Below are positions 1 to 7,065 of a stretch of 7,586 bases of DNA, in pieces. Every line of letters starts with the position of its first letter. The stretch's first letter is position 1. Both the position numbers and the translations under genes were made by a program. The notes beneath the pieces were generated by a model, which was not told the origin of the DNA, made no database searches, and saw nothing but the letters and a program-made list of their open reading frames with translations. Source of the stretch: an uncultured Bacteroidales bacterium (GTDB lineage Bacteria > Bacteroidota > Bacteroidia > Bacteroidales > UBA932); the NCBI GenBank assembly GCA_902461985.1, contig CABQAB010000099.1, positions 1 through 7,586 on the forward strand, read 5' to 3'.

Positions 1-1
1 A

Positions 2-982
2 TATGACATTCTCCACAGGCTTGTGCCGGAGATGAAGATATGTATTGCACACGGAAAAATGGAATCCAAGGTCCTCGAAGACAGGATTCTCGACTTCATG
101 GCAGGGGATTACGACCTGCTGCTGTGCACGACAATCATCGAAAACGGTCTGGACATCCCCAATGCCAACACCATCATAATAAACCAGGCCCAGAATATAG
201 GTCTGAGCGACCTGCATCAGTTGAGGGGCAGGGTCGGAAGGTCCAACCGCAGGGCTTTCTGCTATCTGATAGTGCCTCCGCTCGTATCTATAACCGAGGA
301 TGCAAGGCGCAGGCTGCAGGCCATAGAGGCATTTTCGGATCTCGGCAGCGGCTTCAATATAGCTATGCAGGACCTTGACATCAGGGGTGCGGGCAACCTT
401 CTCGGGGCTGAGCAGAGCGGCTTTATCACCGACATAGGTTTCGAGACCTACCAGAAAATACTTTCCGAGGCTATGGAGGAATTGGGAGTGGAGACCGGGC
501 TTTCTTCTGAGAACGTGAAAGGTTCCTATGTGGCTGACTGTACTATCGAAACAGATCAGACAGCCCTTATACCGGACTCATACATAAGCCTTTCTGCCGA
601 GAAGATAAGAATATACAAGGAACTTGACTCCCTGTCTTCGGACGACGGAATAGACCTTGTCAAATCTCGTCTCGAGGACCGCTTCGGACCTATACCTCCG
701 GAACTGGAATCTTTGCTTATGATTGTGAGGATAAGGCACAAAGGTGAAAAACTCGGTTTCGAGAAAATCATAATAAAGAACGGCATAATGATTCTTTTCT
801 TCGTTTTGAACCCTATGTCGCAATACTATAAGTCCCAGACTTTCCAGAGGGTGATAGAAAGCTTGAACCGGAACCAGAATCAGTTCGAACTGAAGCAGAA
901 CGACAACAAGCTCAGGCTCATAAGCAGGGGAGTGGACAGTCTTGAAAAAGCCTATGGGCTTATCTGCCGGCTCGGGGATTAG
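2..982 (+). CDS. mfd: Transcription-repair coupling factor Mfd, C-terminal part (5' end outside window)
   Basis: Mfd is an ATP-driven DNA translocase that removes RNA polymerase stalled at DNA lesions and recruits the UvrABC excision repair proteins; it acts in the cytoplasm on DNA. Only the last 326 or so residues of a protein usually near 1,100 are present, and the frame is open to the left edge. Seen directly: superfamily 2 helicase motif V (TTIIENGLDIPNANT, about nt 128-172), motif VI (QLRGRVGR, nt 218-241) and the translocation motif shared with RecG (DLDIRGAGNLLGAEQSG, nt 371-421). The C-terminal regulatory domain follows, with its IPDSYI and EDRFGPIPPE signatures (about nt 572-710). 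The GTG at 23 is an internal Val codon, because family-like sequence (YDILHRL) precedes it. No frameshift is seen. The gene ends 60 bases before coaX on the same strand. Confidence 0.95.
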   Translation, partial: YDILHRLVPEMKICIAHGKMESKVLEDRILDFMAGDYDLLLCTTIIENGLDIPNANTIIINQAQNIGLSDLHQLRGRVGRSNRRAFCYLIVPPLVSITEDARRRLQAIEAFSDLGSGFNIAMQDLDIRGAGNLLGAEQSGFITDIGFETYQKILSEAMEELGVETGLSSENVKGSYVADCTIETDQTALIPDSYISLSAEKIRIYKELDSLSSDDGIDLVKSRLEDRFGPIPPELESLLMIVRIRHKGEKLGFEKIIIKNGIMILFFVLNPMSQYYKSQTFQRVIESLNRNQNQFELKQNDNKLRLISRGVDSLEKAYGLICRLGD

Positions 983-1002
983 AATTCTTTGGGATTTTTT
1001 TG

Positions 1003-1010
1003 TATTTTTA
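1003..1010 (+). promoter_or_regulatory. Possible Bacteroidota -7 promoter element upstream of coaX
   Basis: TATTTTTA matches the Bacteroidota -7 consensus TAnnTTTG at all but the last base, after a T-rich run and 33 bases before the coaX ATG. A start a few bases downstream would give a leader of roughly 25 nt. No TTTG (-33) box lies at the usual spacing; the nearest TTTG (988-991) is too close. It is a weak call. If real, it lets coaX and the genes after it be transcribed separately from mfd. Confidence 0.35.
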
Positions 1011-1042
1011 CCGCCCGAATATAGGGAAACAAAGTCGGCATT

Positions 1043-1771
1043 ATGGCAAATCTGTTGGTAGATATAGGTTACACTGCTCTGAAAGCGACCTGGGCTGACG
1101 GCATCACGCTCGGAAAGACTTTCAGGTATCAAGGAGAAAGAACTTATGATTTCATTTCCGGTCTGATAAAGAAAAACAGGCCAGAGATGATAGTAATCAG
1201 CAGTTATGCTGAAATATCCGGGCAGTTTGCCGAAAAACTCAGGAAAAGCTGCAATAATCTGATAATCATAGATTCATCCCGCAGGAATATACTGTCCGAA
1301 ATGTCTTTGCCGGAATGTCTTACTGCGGACAGGGCTGCCGCCGTCATTGCCTGCCGGTATCTTTTCAAGGGAAGGGGATGCACCCTTTTCGATTTAGGTA
1401 CGATGATGACGGTGGATTTTCTCGATGCTGAAGGCAATTACGAAGGAGGCAACATTTCTTTGGGCTGCAGGACCCGTTTCAAGTCAGTCAACCGCTACTC
1501 AAAAACCTTTCCCCTGCTCGACACTCCTGAGGATTTCGCTGATATGGGGGACAGTGTGGAGTCTTCCGTTTCATCTGGGATAATGGTCGGAATGAAGTAT
1601 GAAATAGAGGGTTATATCGCTAAATATCCGGAAAATATCGTGATTTTTACTGGTGGAGACGCTAATTATTTCTCAAAAATAATGAAAAACCCTATCTTTG
1701 TAGTTTGCAACCTTGTACTTATGGGGTTGGCGTTAATTGCTGAAAAATATGATAATAAAGAGAATATATAG
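1043..1771 (+). CDS. coaX: Type III pantothenate kinase, with divergent motifs
   Basis: CoaX phosphorylates pantothenate with ATP, the first step of coenzyme A synthesis, in the cytoplasm. The 242-residue product has the usual family length and the ASKHA-kinase motif order: an N-terminal phosphate-binding motif DIGYTALK (7-14), the catalytic-Asp motif TADR (94-97, Asp96), DLGTMMTVD (117-125), GGNISLG (135-141), MGDSVESSVSSGI (168-180) and TGGD (203-206). Several usually strict positions differ: Tyr10 where the family has Asn (DxGNT), Thr94 where it has Gly (GxDR), and Leu140 where it has Pro (GGxIxPG). The aspartates and Lys14 are kept, so the fold is clear, but full activity is not certain. 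The ATG start is followed at once by the family-typical beta strand (NLLVDIG). Its 3' end overlaps the next gene by 23 bases, which suggests translational coupling. It could be an active divergent kinase or a paralogue with changed activity. Confidence 0.85.
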   Translation: MANLLVDIGYTALKATWADGITLGKTFRYQGERTYDFISGLIKKNRPEMIVISSYAEISGQFAEKLRKSCNNLIIIDSSRRNILSEMSLPECLTADRAAAVIACRYLFKGRGCTLFDLGTMMTVDFLDAEGNYEGGNISLGCRTRFKSVNRYSKTFPLLDTPEDFADMGDSVESSVSSGIMVGMKYEIEGYIAKYPENIVIFTGGDANYFSKIMKNPIFVVCNLVLMGLALIAEKYDNKENI

Positions 1772-3110
1772 AACTGTCCTTACCCTTTCAGCTGTTCTCC
1801 TGTCTTATGCCCTGATGGCGCAGACAGAGACTTCCGGAACTTACGGCTCCTATTCCCCTTATTCCATCTACGGTGTCGGAGGAATGGTCAGGGAAGGTAC
1901 GGCACGTACTCTAAGTATGGGAGGCGTCGGTATAGCGTCAAGGAACAACAGTTTTATCAATACGACAAATCCTGCTGCAGTTGCGTCACGTGATACTCTT
2001 GCGTTCATGGGGGACCTGAGTATCTATCAGAACAATGTGATTTATTCCCAGGGAAGCGGCATGGATGCCAGAAATACATTCAATATCAATAATATAGTGT
2101 TCTCTTTCCCTATCTGGAGGTCTTCTGCATTCATGATAGGCATCGCCCCTTTCAGTGACGTCGGATACGATTTTTCGAGAAAGGAAACCGATGAGGACAT
2201 AATTGCGGAGACAGGCAACATTACCTATGATTCCTACGGAGACGGAAGCCTGTATCAGGCATATATAGGCGCCGGAGCCACTTTCTGGAAAAGGCTTTCC
2301 GTCGGTGCGCAGTTCATCTACTATTTCGGAAATATAGACAGGATGTCCAACGAGACTTTCGCCAACTCGAGCTACAGGTCGATAAACTACGGAACAAGGC
2401 TCAATCTGAGTGCGTTTACCGGCAAGTTCGGTGTCCAGTATGAGCAGAAACTTGCACCGGGAGTTTCAATGGTGCTCGGGGCGACCTACCGGATGGGAAC
2501 CAGTTTGAGGGGATATGCCAATCATTTTGCGTACGCGAGCCAGTCGAGCGTAGTGGATACTTTGAAGTCAATGACATGGACTGACACCCTTTCACGTACC
2601 GGAAGGCCGAGAATAGCCGATGAGATAGGTGTCGGAATATCGTTCAAGGGAAGTGACAAATGGTCTGTGGAATTCAATTACCTGAGATCTGACTGGAGGA
2701 ATTCGAATTTCTCCTCCTGCAAAGGCTTTTCGGCATCTTCTGACGGAGCGGTATTCACTTCCTCGGTGTCGCAGTCGTTCAGGGCCGGATTCGAACTGCT
2801 GCCGTCAAGGAACGACATCAGGTACTATTTCAGGCGTTGTACTTACAGGGGCGGACTCTACTACGACCAGGACTATATGATGCTCAACGGTGCGAGAATA
2901 GATTCTTATGGCGTGACTTTTGGAGTTACTCTGCCTGTGTTCAGATGGTACAACGGTATTTCTCTCGGGGTGGACATCGGCAGAAAAGGTGCCAATAAGG
3001 CTGTTGCGGAGGGTTCAAAGACAGCAGGATTGACTTCCGAGACTTATTTCAAGTTCTCTATAGGATTCAATATCCACGACATCTGGTTCCAGAAGCCTCG
3101 TTATAACTGA
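1749..3110 (+). CDS. Outer-membrane beta-barrel protein, FadL-like family of Bacteroidota
   Basis: A 453-residue exported protein of unknown substrate. The N-terminus (MIIKRIYRT, then a hydrophobic stretch ending ALMA before Gln25) is a signal peptidase I signal. The mature start has the pattern of a Bacteroidota outer-membrane family: SPYSIYGVG (36-44), LSMGGVGIASRNN (about 55-67) and an NPA motif (74-76), which recalls FadL-type transporters. The rest alternates polar and aromatic-rich strands, such as LYQAYIGAGATFW and SVGAQFIYYFG, as in a transmembrane barrel. The C-terminus (FSIGFNIHDIWFQKPRYN) fits the family's ending of a last strand followed by a WF-basic tail. I chose ATG 1749 over an upstream TTG at 1737 because it starts the signal peptide directly. 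It overlaps coaX by 23 bases and ends next to the TPR gene. Solute transport and envelope structure are both possible roles. Confidence 0.8.
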   Translation: MIIKRIYRTVLTLSAVLLSYALMAQTETSGTYGSYSPYSIYGVGGMVREGTARTLSMGGVGIASRNNSFINTTNPAAVASRDTLAFMGDLSIYQNNVIYSQGSGMDARNTFNINNIVFSFPIWRSSAFMIGIAPFSDVGYDFSRKETDEDIIAETGNITYDSYGDGSLYQAYIGAGATFWKRLSVGAQFIYYFGNIDRMSNETFANSSYRSINYGTRLNLSAFTGKFGVQYEQKLAPGVSMVLGATYRMGTSLRGYANHFAYASQSSVVDTLKSMTWTDTLSRTGRPRIADEIGVGISFKGSDKWSVEFNYLRSDWRNSNFSSCKGFSASSDGAVFTSSVSQSFRAGFELLPSRNDIRYYFRRCTYRGGLYYDQDYMMLNGARIDSYGVTFGVTLPVFRWYNGISLGVDIGRKGANKAVAEGSKTAGLTSETYFKFSIGFNIHDIWFQKPRYN

Positions 3111-3139
3111 TGCCTGTTAATCTGAATAATCGTAAAAAT

Positions 3140-4474
3140 ATGAATAGTATGAAAAAAGTTTTGCTCATCCTTGTTGCTGCACTGGTCTTGGGATCGGGAG
3201 CAACTTTGTCGGCTCAGGGAAAATACGGTGCCGACAGTGCCAACTGCATCAAGTATCTTTCTTACTACAAAGAATATTACAAGCAGAAGAACTATAACGA
3301 TGCTCTTCCAAACTGGCGTAAGGCATACAATATCTGTCCTCCTACGGCAAACCAGAATATGCTTGTGGACGGAACCAGTCTCGTGCGCCGTCTGATTTCC
3401 CAGAATTCGAAGAACACTATCTACAGGGAGGCTCTTGTGGATACGCTTCTCCAGATTCACGAGCTGAGAGCCCAGTATTATCCGAAATATGCCGTCACCG
3501 CTCTCAATAACAAGGGACTTGACATGATAAACTATATAAAGGATGACGACAAGACCCTTTACGAAGGACTTACTTCCATCATCGAGAGAAACGGAGTGAA
3601 CAGCAAGGGCAACCTCTATATCTTCCAGCTTCAGTCTGCCGTTGAACTCTACAAGACGGGAACGATGGATGAAATGGAAGTCATCTCGGTTTATGAGAAG
3701 GCTGTGGAAAACCTCGAAAAGACACCTTTCAAGAATGACAAGGAGAAAGAGGACCTGGACAAGGTGACTGAGACTGTGGAGAATATATTCATCCAGAGCA
3801 AGGTCGCTTCAGTAGAATCCCTTCTCGAACTTTTCACTCCGAGATTCGAGGCCAATCCTGATGATCTGGACCTTTCAAAGAACATCGTGAACATCCTCAG
3901 CAAGGCTGAAGGAGGTACGGATACAGACCTTTTCCTGAATGCAGTGAACAATATGCACAGGCTTGAGCCTTCATACCAGTCAGCATATTTCCTTTACAAA
4001 CTCTATTCTTCGAGGGGAGCGGCTGACGAAGCAATCAGGTATATGGAAAACGCAATCGAGTATCCTGAATCCGACGACAAGACAGATGCTTCCTACTATT
4101 ACGAAATGGCAACATTCTGTTATAAGAACGGAAGGTCTCCAAAGGCATTCTCTGCTGCGAAGAGGGCTGCCGAACTGGATTCCGAACTTGCCGGAAAGGC
4201 ATACATGCTTATCGGCACAATCTGGGGCTCACAGGTTTGCAGGGGTAATGAAATAGAGTCAAGGGCACCGTACTGGGTGGCTGTGGACTATCTTGTAAAG
4301 GCACGCAATCTCGATTCCGCCCTGGCTGAAGAGGCAACCAATCTGATTGCCCAGTATTCGAAATACTATCCTCAGAAGTCTGAAGCGTTCATGTATAATA
4401 TCCTTGACGGACAGTCCTATACGGTGAACTGCGGCGGCATGACTGCTACGACGACAGTAAGAACCCAGAATTAG
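3140..4474 (+). CDS. Exported tetratricopeptide-repeat (TPR) protein
   Basis: A protein of about 444 residues, probably periplasmic, whose exact function I do not recognise. The signal peptide is MNSMKKVLLILVAALVLG and following residues, with likely cleavage at LSA before Gln. A helical TPR-like unit comes early (KYLSYYKEYYKQKNYNDALPNWRKAY in two linked helices, about 38-63), and more TPR-like helices occupy about 276-367 (SSRGAADEAIRYMENAI, then FCYKNGRSPKAFSAAKRAAELD). Conserved-looking cysteines are C36, the CP pair near 66, one near 368 and one in the C-terminal VNCGG segment. TPRs normally bind partner proteins. In position, it sits between the barrel gene and lptC, so a scaffold role in envelope assembly is a guess. 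Starts: ATG 3140 or 3149 gives a normal signal peptide; ATG 3110 overlaps the previous stop (TGATG) but adds a polar extension unlike a signal peptide. It ends 2 bases before lptC. Confidence 0.8.
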   Translation: MNSMKKVLLILVAALVLGSGATLSAQGKYGADSANCIKYLSYYKEYYKQKNYNDALPNWRKAYNICPPTANQNMLVDGTSLVRRLISQNSKNTIYREALVDTLLQIHELRAQYYPKYAVTALNNKGLDMINYIKDDDKTLYEGLTSIIERNGVNSKGNLYIFQLQSAVELYKTGTMDEMEVISVYEKAVENLEKTPFKNDKEKEDLDKVTETVENIFIQSKVASVESLLELFTPRFEANPDDLDLSKNIVNILSKAEGGTDTDLFLNAVNNMHRLEPSYQSAYFLYKLYSSRGAADEAIRYMENAIEYPESDDKTDASYYYEMATFCYKNGRSPKAFSAAKRAAELDSELAGKAYMLIGTIWGSQVCRGNEIESRAPYWVAVDYLVKARNLDSALAEEATNLIAQYSKYYPQKSEAFMYNILDGQSYTVNCGGMTATTTVRTQN

Positions 4475-4476
4475 TC

Positions 4477-5106
4477 TTGAAGAATAAACTGAATATTGCC
4501 TTTAGAATAGCAACCGCAGCTGCGGTTGCTATCGTCGTCTATTCCTGCGGAGGCAATCTGAAGGAAGAGACGGCGAGGGATATCAGCAAAATGCCAGTCC
4601 AGACTGCAGACAGCTTAGTGAGCATCCAGACCCAGAACGGTCAGATACAGGTCAGGATGGAGACTCCGAGAATGGAGAGATATGAGAACGATTCAGTGTC
4701 TCTCCAGCTGTTTCCGGAAGGCTTTGCCGTTTACAGCTATATCGAAGGAGGGCTTTTAGAGACGTCGATAATAGCGGACAACGCACGGCACGAAAAGTAT
4801 TCCGACGGCAGGGAGTCCTGGTCCGCTTTCGGTAACGTTGTGGTCACCAATCTCATCAACAAGGAGGTTATGGAGACTGATACTCTGTACTGGGACCGGC
4901 AGAACGAGAGAATCTACACTGACTGCTATGTGAGGTTGTATTCTCCGGACGGATTCATGCAGGGTTATGGCATGGAGTCGGATCAGAGGGCTCGCAATTC
5001 GGTAATATTCAATCCTTTTAACAGTTACGGAATCATAGTGCAGGACAGTACGAAAGTGAATATAGATTCAGTCAATTTCATCGGACCTTTCAAAAAAAGG
5101 AAGTAA
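4477..5106 (+). CDS. lptC: LPS export protein LptC, lipoprotein form
   Basis: LptC is part of the Lpt bridge that carries lipopolysaccharide from the inner membrane (LptBFG) to LptA and the outer-membrane LptD/E. The 209-residue product has a short basic, then hydrophobic N-terminus (KNKLNIAFRIATAAAVAIV) and a lipobox VYSC with Cys24, so it is predicted to be lipid-anchored rather than held by a transmembrane helix as in E. coli. The body has the LptC/LptA beta-jellyroll pattern: FPEGFAVYSYIEGG, SIIADNARH, ESWSAFGNVVVTN, ETDTLYWDRQNERIYTD and GFMQGYGMESDQ. The start is an uncommon TTG 2 bases after the TPR stop. No ATG is available, and the basic n-region begins right there, so TTG is well supported. 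Coupled translation with the TPR gene is likely. A perfect 26-bp palindrome lies in codons 11-19. Confidence 0.85.
   Translation: MKNKLNIAFRIATAAAVAIVVYSCGGNLKEETARDISKMPVQTADSLVSIQTQNGQIQVRMETPRMERYENDSVSLQLFPEGFAVYSYIEGGLLETSIIADNARHEKYSDGRESWSAFGNVVVTNLINKEVMETDTLYWDRQNERIYTDCYVRLYSPDGFMQGYGMESDQRARNSVIFNPFNSYGIIVQDSTKVNIDSVNFIGPFKKRK
4507..4532. repeat. Perfect 26-bp palindrome inside the lptC signal-peptide codons
   Basis: The half-site ATAGCAACCGCAG (4507-4519) is followed directly by its exact reverse complement (4520-4532). Symmetry stops at the next base on each side. In mRNA this can fold into a hairpin of about 11 G/C-containing pairs with a four-base AGCT loop, starting 30 nt after the first base of the TTG start codon. 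The DNA encodes IATAAAVAI, and alternate Ala codons (GCA, GCT, GCG) and Thr are used in just the order that gives symmetry. The role is unknown; it could damp translation of lptC, be a protein-binding site, or be chance helped by the Ala-rich peptide. Confidence 0.9.
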
Positions 5107-5132
5107 AGAATGACTATTTGCAGAAAAATTGC

Positions 5133-5140
5133 TACCTTCG
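5133..5140 (+). promoter_or_regulatory. Possible Bacteroidota -7 promoter element upstream of the ppiD-like gene
   Basis: TACCTTCG matches TAnnTTTG with one mismatch and lies 63 bases before the ppiD-like ATG, in the only gap of note (97 bases) within the envelope cluster. A TTTG at 5117-5120 is only 12 bases upstream, shorter than the usual spacing of about 19 or more, so a proper -33 box is not evident. The leader that would follow is A/T-rich just before the ATG, as is usual for well-translated genes in this phylum. No terminator is visible after lptC, so read-through is also likely. Confidence 0.4.
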
Positions 5141-5203
5141 TGCCCCCGTATGTTTCAAATAATTGACGGATATACAGATAATAACTAAAATATAGATAAA
5201 ATT

Positions 5204-7006
5204 ATGGCGGTTCTTGAAACAATTCGCGTAAAGTTCGGAGTCCTTATTTCAGTGCTCATTGCCATTGCACTGCTCTCTTTCATCATAGACCCGACTACGC
5301 TTCAGAACGTGGCTTCATCCATGTCGTCAAAATATGACGTGGGTGAGATTGACGGTAAATCAGTTTCCTATACGGATTTCCAGAGAGACGTGGAAAGGAC
5401 GAAAGGGGTTATGGAACTCCTCGGTTTCCAGGCTAATTCGGAGCAGGCTCAGGCTTATGTGAGGGATGAGGCATGGAAGGAGCTTTTTGACAACTATTAT
5501 TTCATTCCCAATGCCCAGAGTGCCGGTATCTATGTCGGCAACGAAGAGGCTCTGGACTTGATTTCCGGAGACAATATCTCTCCTGTCATCGCCCAGATGT
5601 TCTCTGACGAGAAAGGGTTCAACAGGGACGCGTTCCTCGGTTTCGTGGACTATTGCCGTCAGGACCAGACAGGAAGATACAGGGAACTCCTCGACTACCT
5701 CTGCAATGCAGCCATTTCACAGCAGTATTATTCGAAGTATTTCTCGCTTTTCTCTGCATCCAACATTACCAACGAACTTGAAATCCGCAACGAAATCGCT
5801 GATAACAACAATTCTGTCGACGCTGAGTTCGTCATGGTTCCTTTCGGATATTCAAGGGATACGTCCGTGACAGTCAGCGAGTCTGAAATCAAGGCATGGT
5901 ACAAGGCTCATAAAAATCTTGCGGCTTACAAGGACCTTCTTACACGCAAGGCAAGCCGTGACATCGAGTATGTGGTCTATGACATCCTTCCTTCAGCAGA
6001 GGACATCGCGGAGGCTAATGCAGAAATCGCTGATCTTGTCGAGGATTTTGCCGTAACTTCCAATGTGAAGTCTTTCCTTAGCGCGAACTACTGCTCTTTC
6101 GATGAAAAATACTATAAGGAGGGCGAATTGAAATCAGTTGCTCCCGAGGTTGACGAGTTCGTGTTCAACGGCAAGGGTGAGATTTCTCCTGTGATTGCGC
6201 ACGGCAACACATTCTATGTTGTCCGCATCATGGATTCGAAGAAAGAGGACGGAGTCATCAAGAAACAGGTGGCGATTCTCGAAAAAGAAGCCGTTGCAGG
6301 CAAGAATACAGTGAACGAGGCTTATTCAAGGGCGAGGGATTTCCTCAACCAGGCTTCCGGAAGCTACAAGAATTTCTCTGCTGCAGTTGATTCCCAGGCT
6401 GTTTACGCACATTCGGCCAATCTGATTGAGGGTGCTTCACGCATCGGTTCCCTTGACAATGCGAAGGAAATCACACGTTGGGCATTTGATGCCAAGAAGA
6501 ACGATGTTTCGGAGATTTTCGACGTCAATAAGGACTATTTCGTAGTCGCTGTCCTCAAGGGCATCAACAAGGAAGGCTACAAAGACGTGAAAGAGGTTGA
6601 GCCTACAATCCGCGAGATTCTCTATTCCGAGAAACTTGCAGACAGAAAGGCTGCCGAAGTGGCTGAAAAGATTGCCGGTCTTGACAATATGGCTGCAATC
6701 GCAGAGGCCCTCGGAACGACTGTCAGCACAAAGGACGGAATCACGTTCTCTTCGCTTTCATCCCAGGGACTTGACCCGACATTCATCGGAGCTGTCACAA
6801 GTGCAGAGGAAGGCAAGATTTCTGCTCCTGTAAAGGGCCGCTTCGGAATCTATGTATTCAATGTTACCGGCAAGGAAACCGGTTCACACTATACAGAGGA
6901 TGATGCTGCGAACAAGACTGCCCAGATGAACCAGTACCTTTCGCAGATGCTGATGATGACCATGACTGACAATGTGGTGACTGACAACCGCGCAAGATTC
7001 TATTAA
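5204..7006 (+). CDS. ppiD: PpiD/SurA-like membrane-anchored periplasmic chaperone without a visible parvulin domain
   Basis: PpiD proteins are inner-membrane-anchored periplasmic chaperones that help newly exported proteins fold; most carry a parvulin prolyl-isomerase domain. Here 600 residues are encoded. The N-terminus (MAVLETIRVKFG) is followed by one transmembrane helix (about 10-29). The SurA/PpiD N-terminal chaperone region comes next, starting with VGEIDGKSVSYTDFQRDV (46-63). The family's middle segment (DIEYVVYDILPSAEDI, then FVFNGKGEISPVI and FYVVRIMDS, ending near 345) passes within about 12 residues to the post-parvulin segment (QVAILEKEAVAGKNTVNEAYSRA, from about 355), then ITRWAFDAKKNDVSEIF and a C-terminal region. 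No GGxLG or other parvulin motif is present. As I recall, Bacteroides homologues are about 710 residues, so the shortfall equals one parvulin domain. The frame is intact, with an ATG start and an A/T-rich leader. It probably acts as a chaperone only. Neighbours are lptC upstream and a terminator 18 bases downstream. Confidence 0.85.
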   Translation: MAVLETIRVKFGVLISVLIAIALLSFIIDPTTLQNVASSMSSKYDVGEIDGKSVSYTDFQRDVERTKGVMELLGFQANSEQAQAYVRDEAWKELFDNYYFIPNAQSAGIYVGNEEALDLISGDNISPVIAQMFSDEKGFNRDAFLGFVDYCRQDQTGRYRELLDYLCNAAISQQYYSKYFSLFSASNITNELEIRNEIADNNNSVDAEFVMVPFGYSRDTSVTVSESEIKAWYKAHKNLAAYKDLLTRKASRDIEYVVYDILPSAEDIAEANAEIADLVEDFAVTSNVKSFLSANYCSFDEKYYKEGELKSVAPEVDEFVFNGKGEISPVIAHGNTFYVVRIMDSKKEDGVIKKQVAILEKEAVAGKNTVNEAYSRARDFLNQASGSYKNFSAAVDSQAVYAHSANLIEGASRIGSLDNAKEITRWAFDAKKNDVSEIFDVNKDYFVVAVLKGINKEGYKDVKEVEPTIREILYSEKLADRKAAEVAEKIAGLDNMAAIAEALGTTVSTKDGITFSSLSSQGLDPTFIGAVTSAEEGKISAPVKGRFGIYVFNVTGKETGSHYTEDDAANKTAQMNQYLSQMLMMTMTDNVVTDNRARFY

Positions 7007-7024
7007 CGGATACCCGCATCATAT

Positions 7025-7064
7025 AAAACAAAGACAGGCCGGATTTCCGGTCTGTCTTTGTTTT
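7025..7064 (+). terminator. Rho-independent terminator after the ppiD-like gene
   Basis: Two 18-base arms (7025-7042 and 7047-7064) pair fully, with one G-T wobble (7038/7051), around the four-base loop ATTT. The upper stem is G/C-rich (GGCCGG against CCGGTC) and the right arm runs into five T residues (7061-7065). It begins 18 bases after the stop codon and ends the envelope gene block. The A-run on the left arm would also give a T-run on the opposite strand, so it may work in both directions. Confidence 0.92.
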
Positions 7065-7065
7065 T

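Noticed and set aside
23..25. GTG as the start of a 319-residue helicase fragment
   Set aside because: The frame is open to the left edge and the residues before it fit Mfd, so this is an internal valine codon.
981..1009. Possible terminator after mfd (T-runs after AGAATTCT)
   Set aside because: There are T-runs, but the only symmetry is the 8-base AGAATTCT with no loop and no G/C stem, so a hairpin terminator is not supported.
578..1132. Minus-strand ORF of 184 codons
   Set aside because: It lies opposite the end of mfd and the start of coaX, both clear genes. Its translation has no recognisable domain or signal.
1737..1748. TTG at 1737 as the start of the barrel protein
   Set aside because: ATG 1749 in the same frame gives a normal signal peptide without the four extra residues.
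3110..3139. ATG at 3110 as the start of the TPR protein
   Set aside because: The TGATG overlap is attractive for coupling, but it would add a polar 10-residue extension before the signal peptide; ATG 3140 or 3149 fits better. Not fully excluded.
3101..3460. Minus-strand ORF of 119 codons
   Set aside because: It is opposite the signal peptide and first repeats of the TPR gene. The product resembles no family, and the plus-strand frame is well supported.
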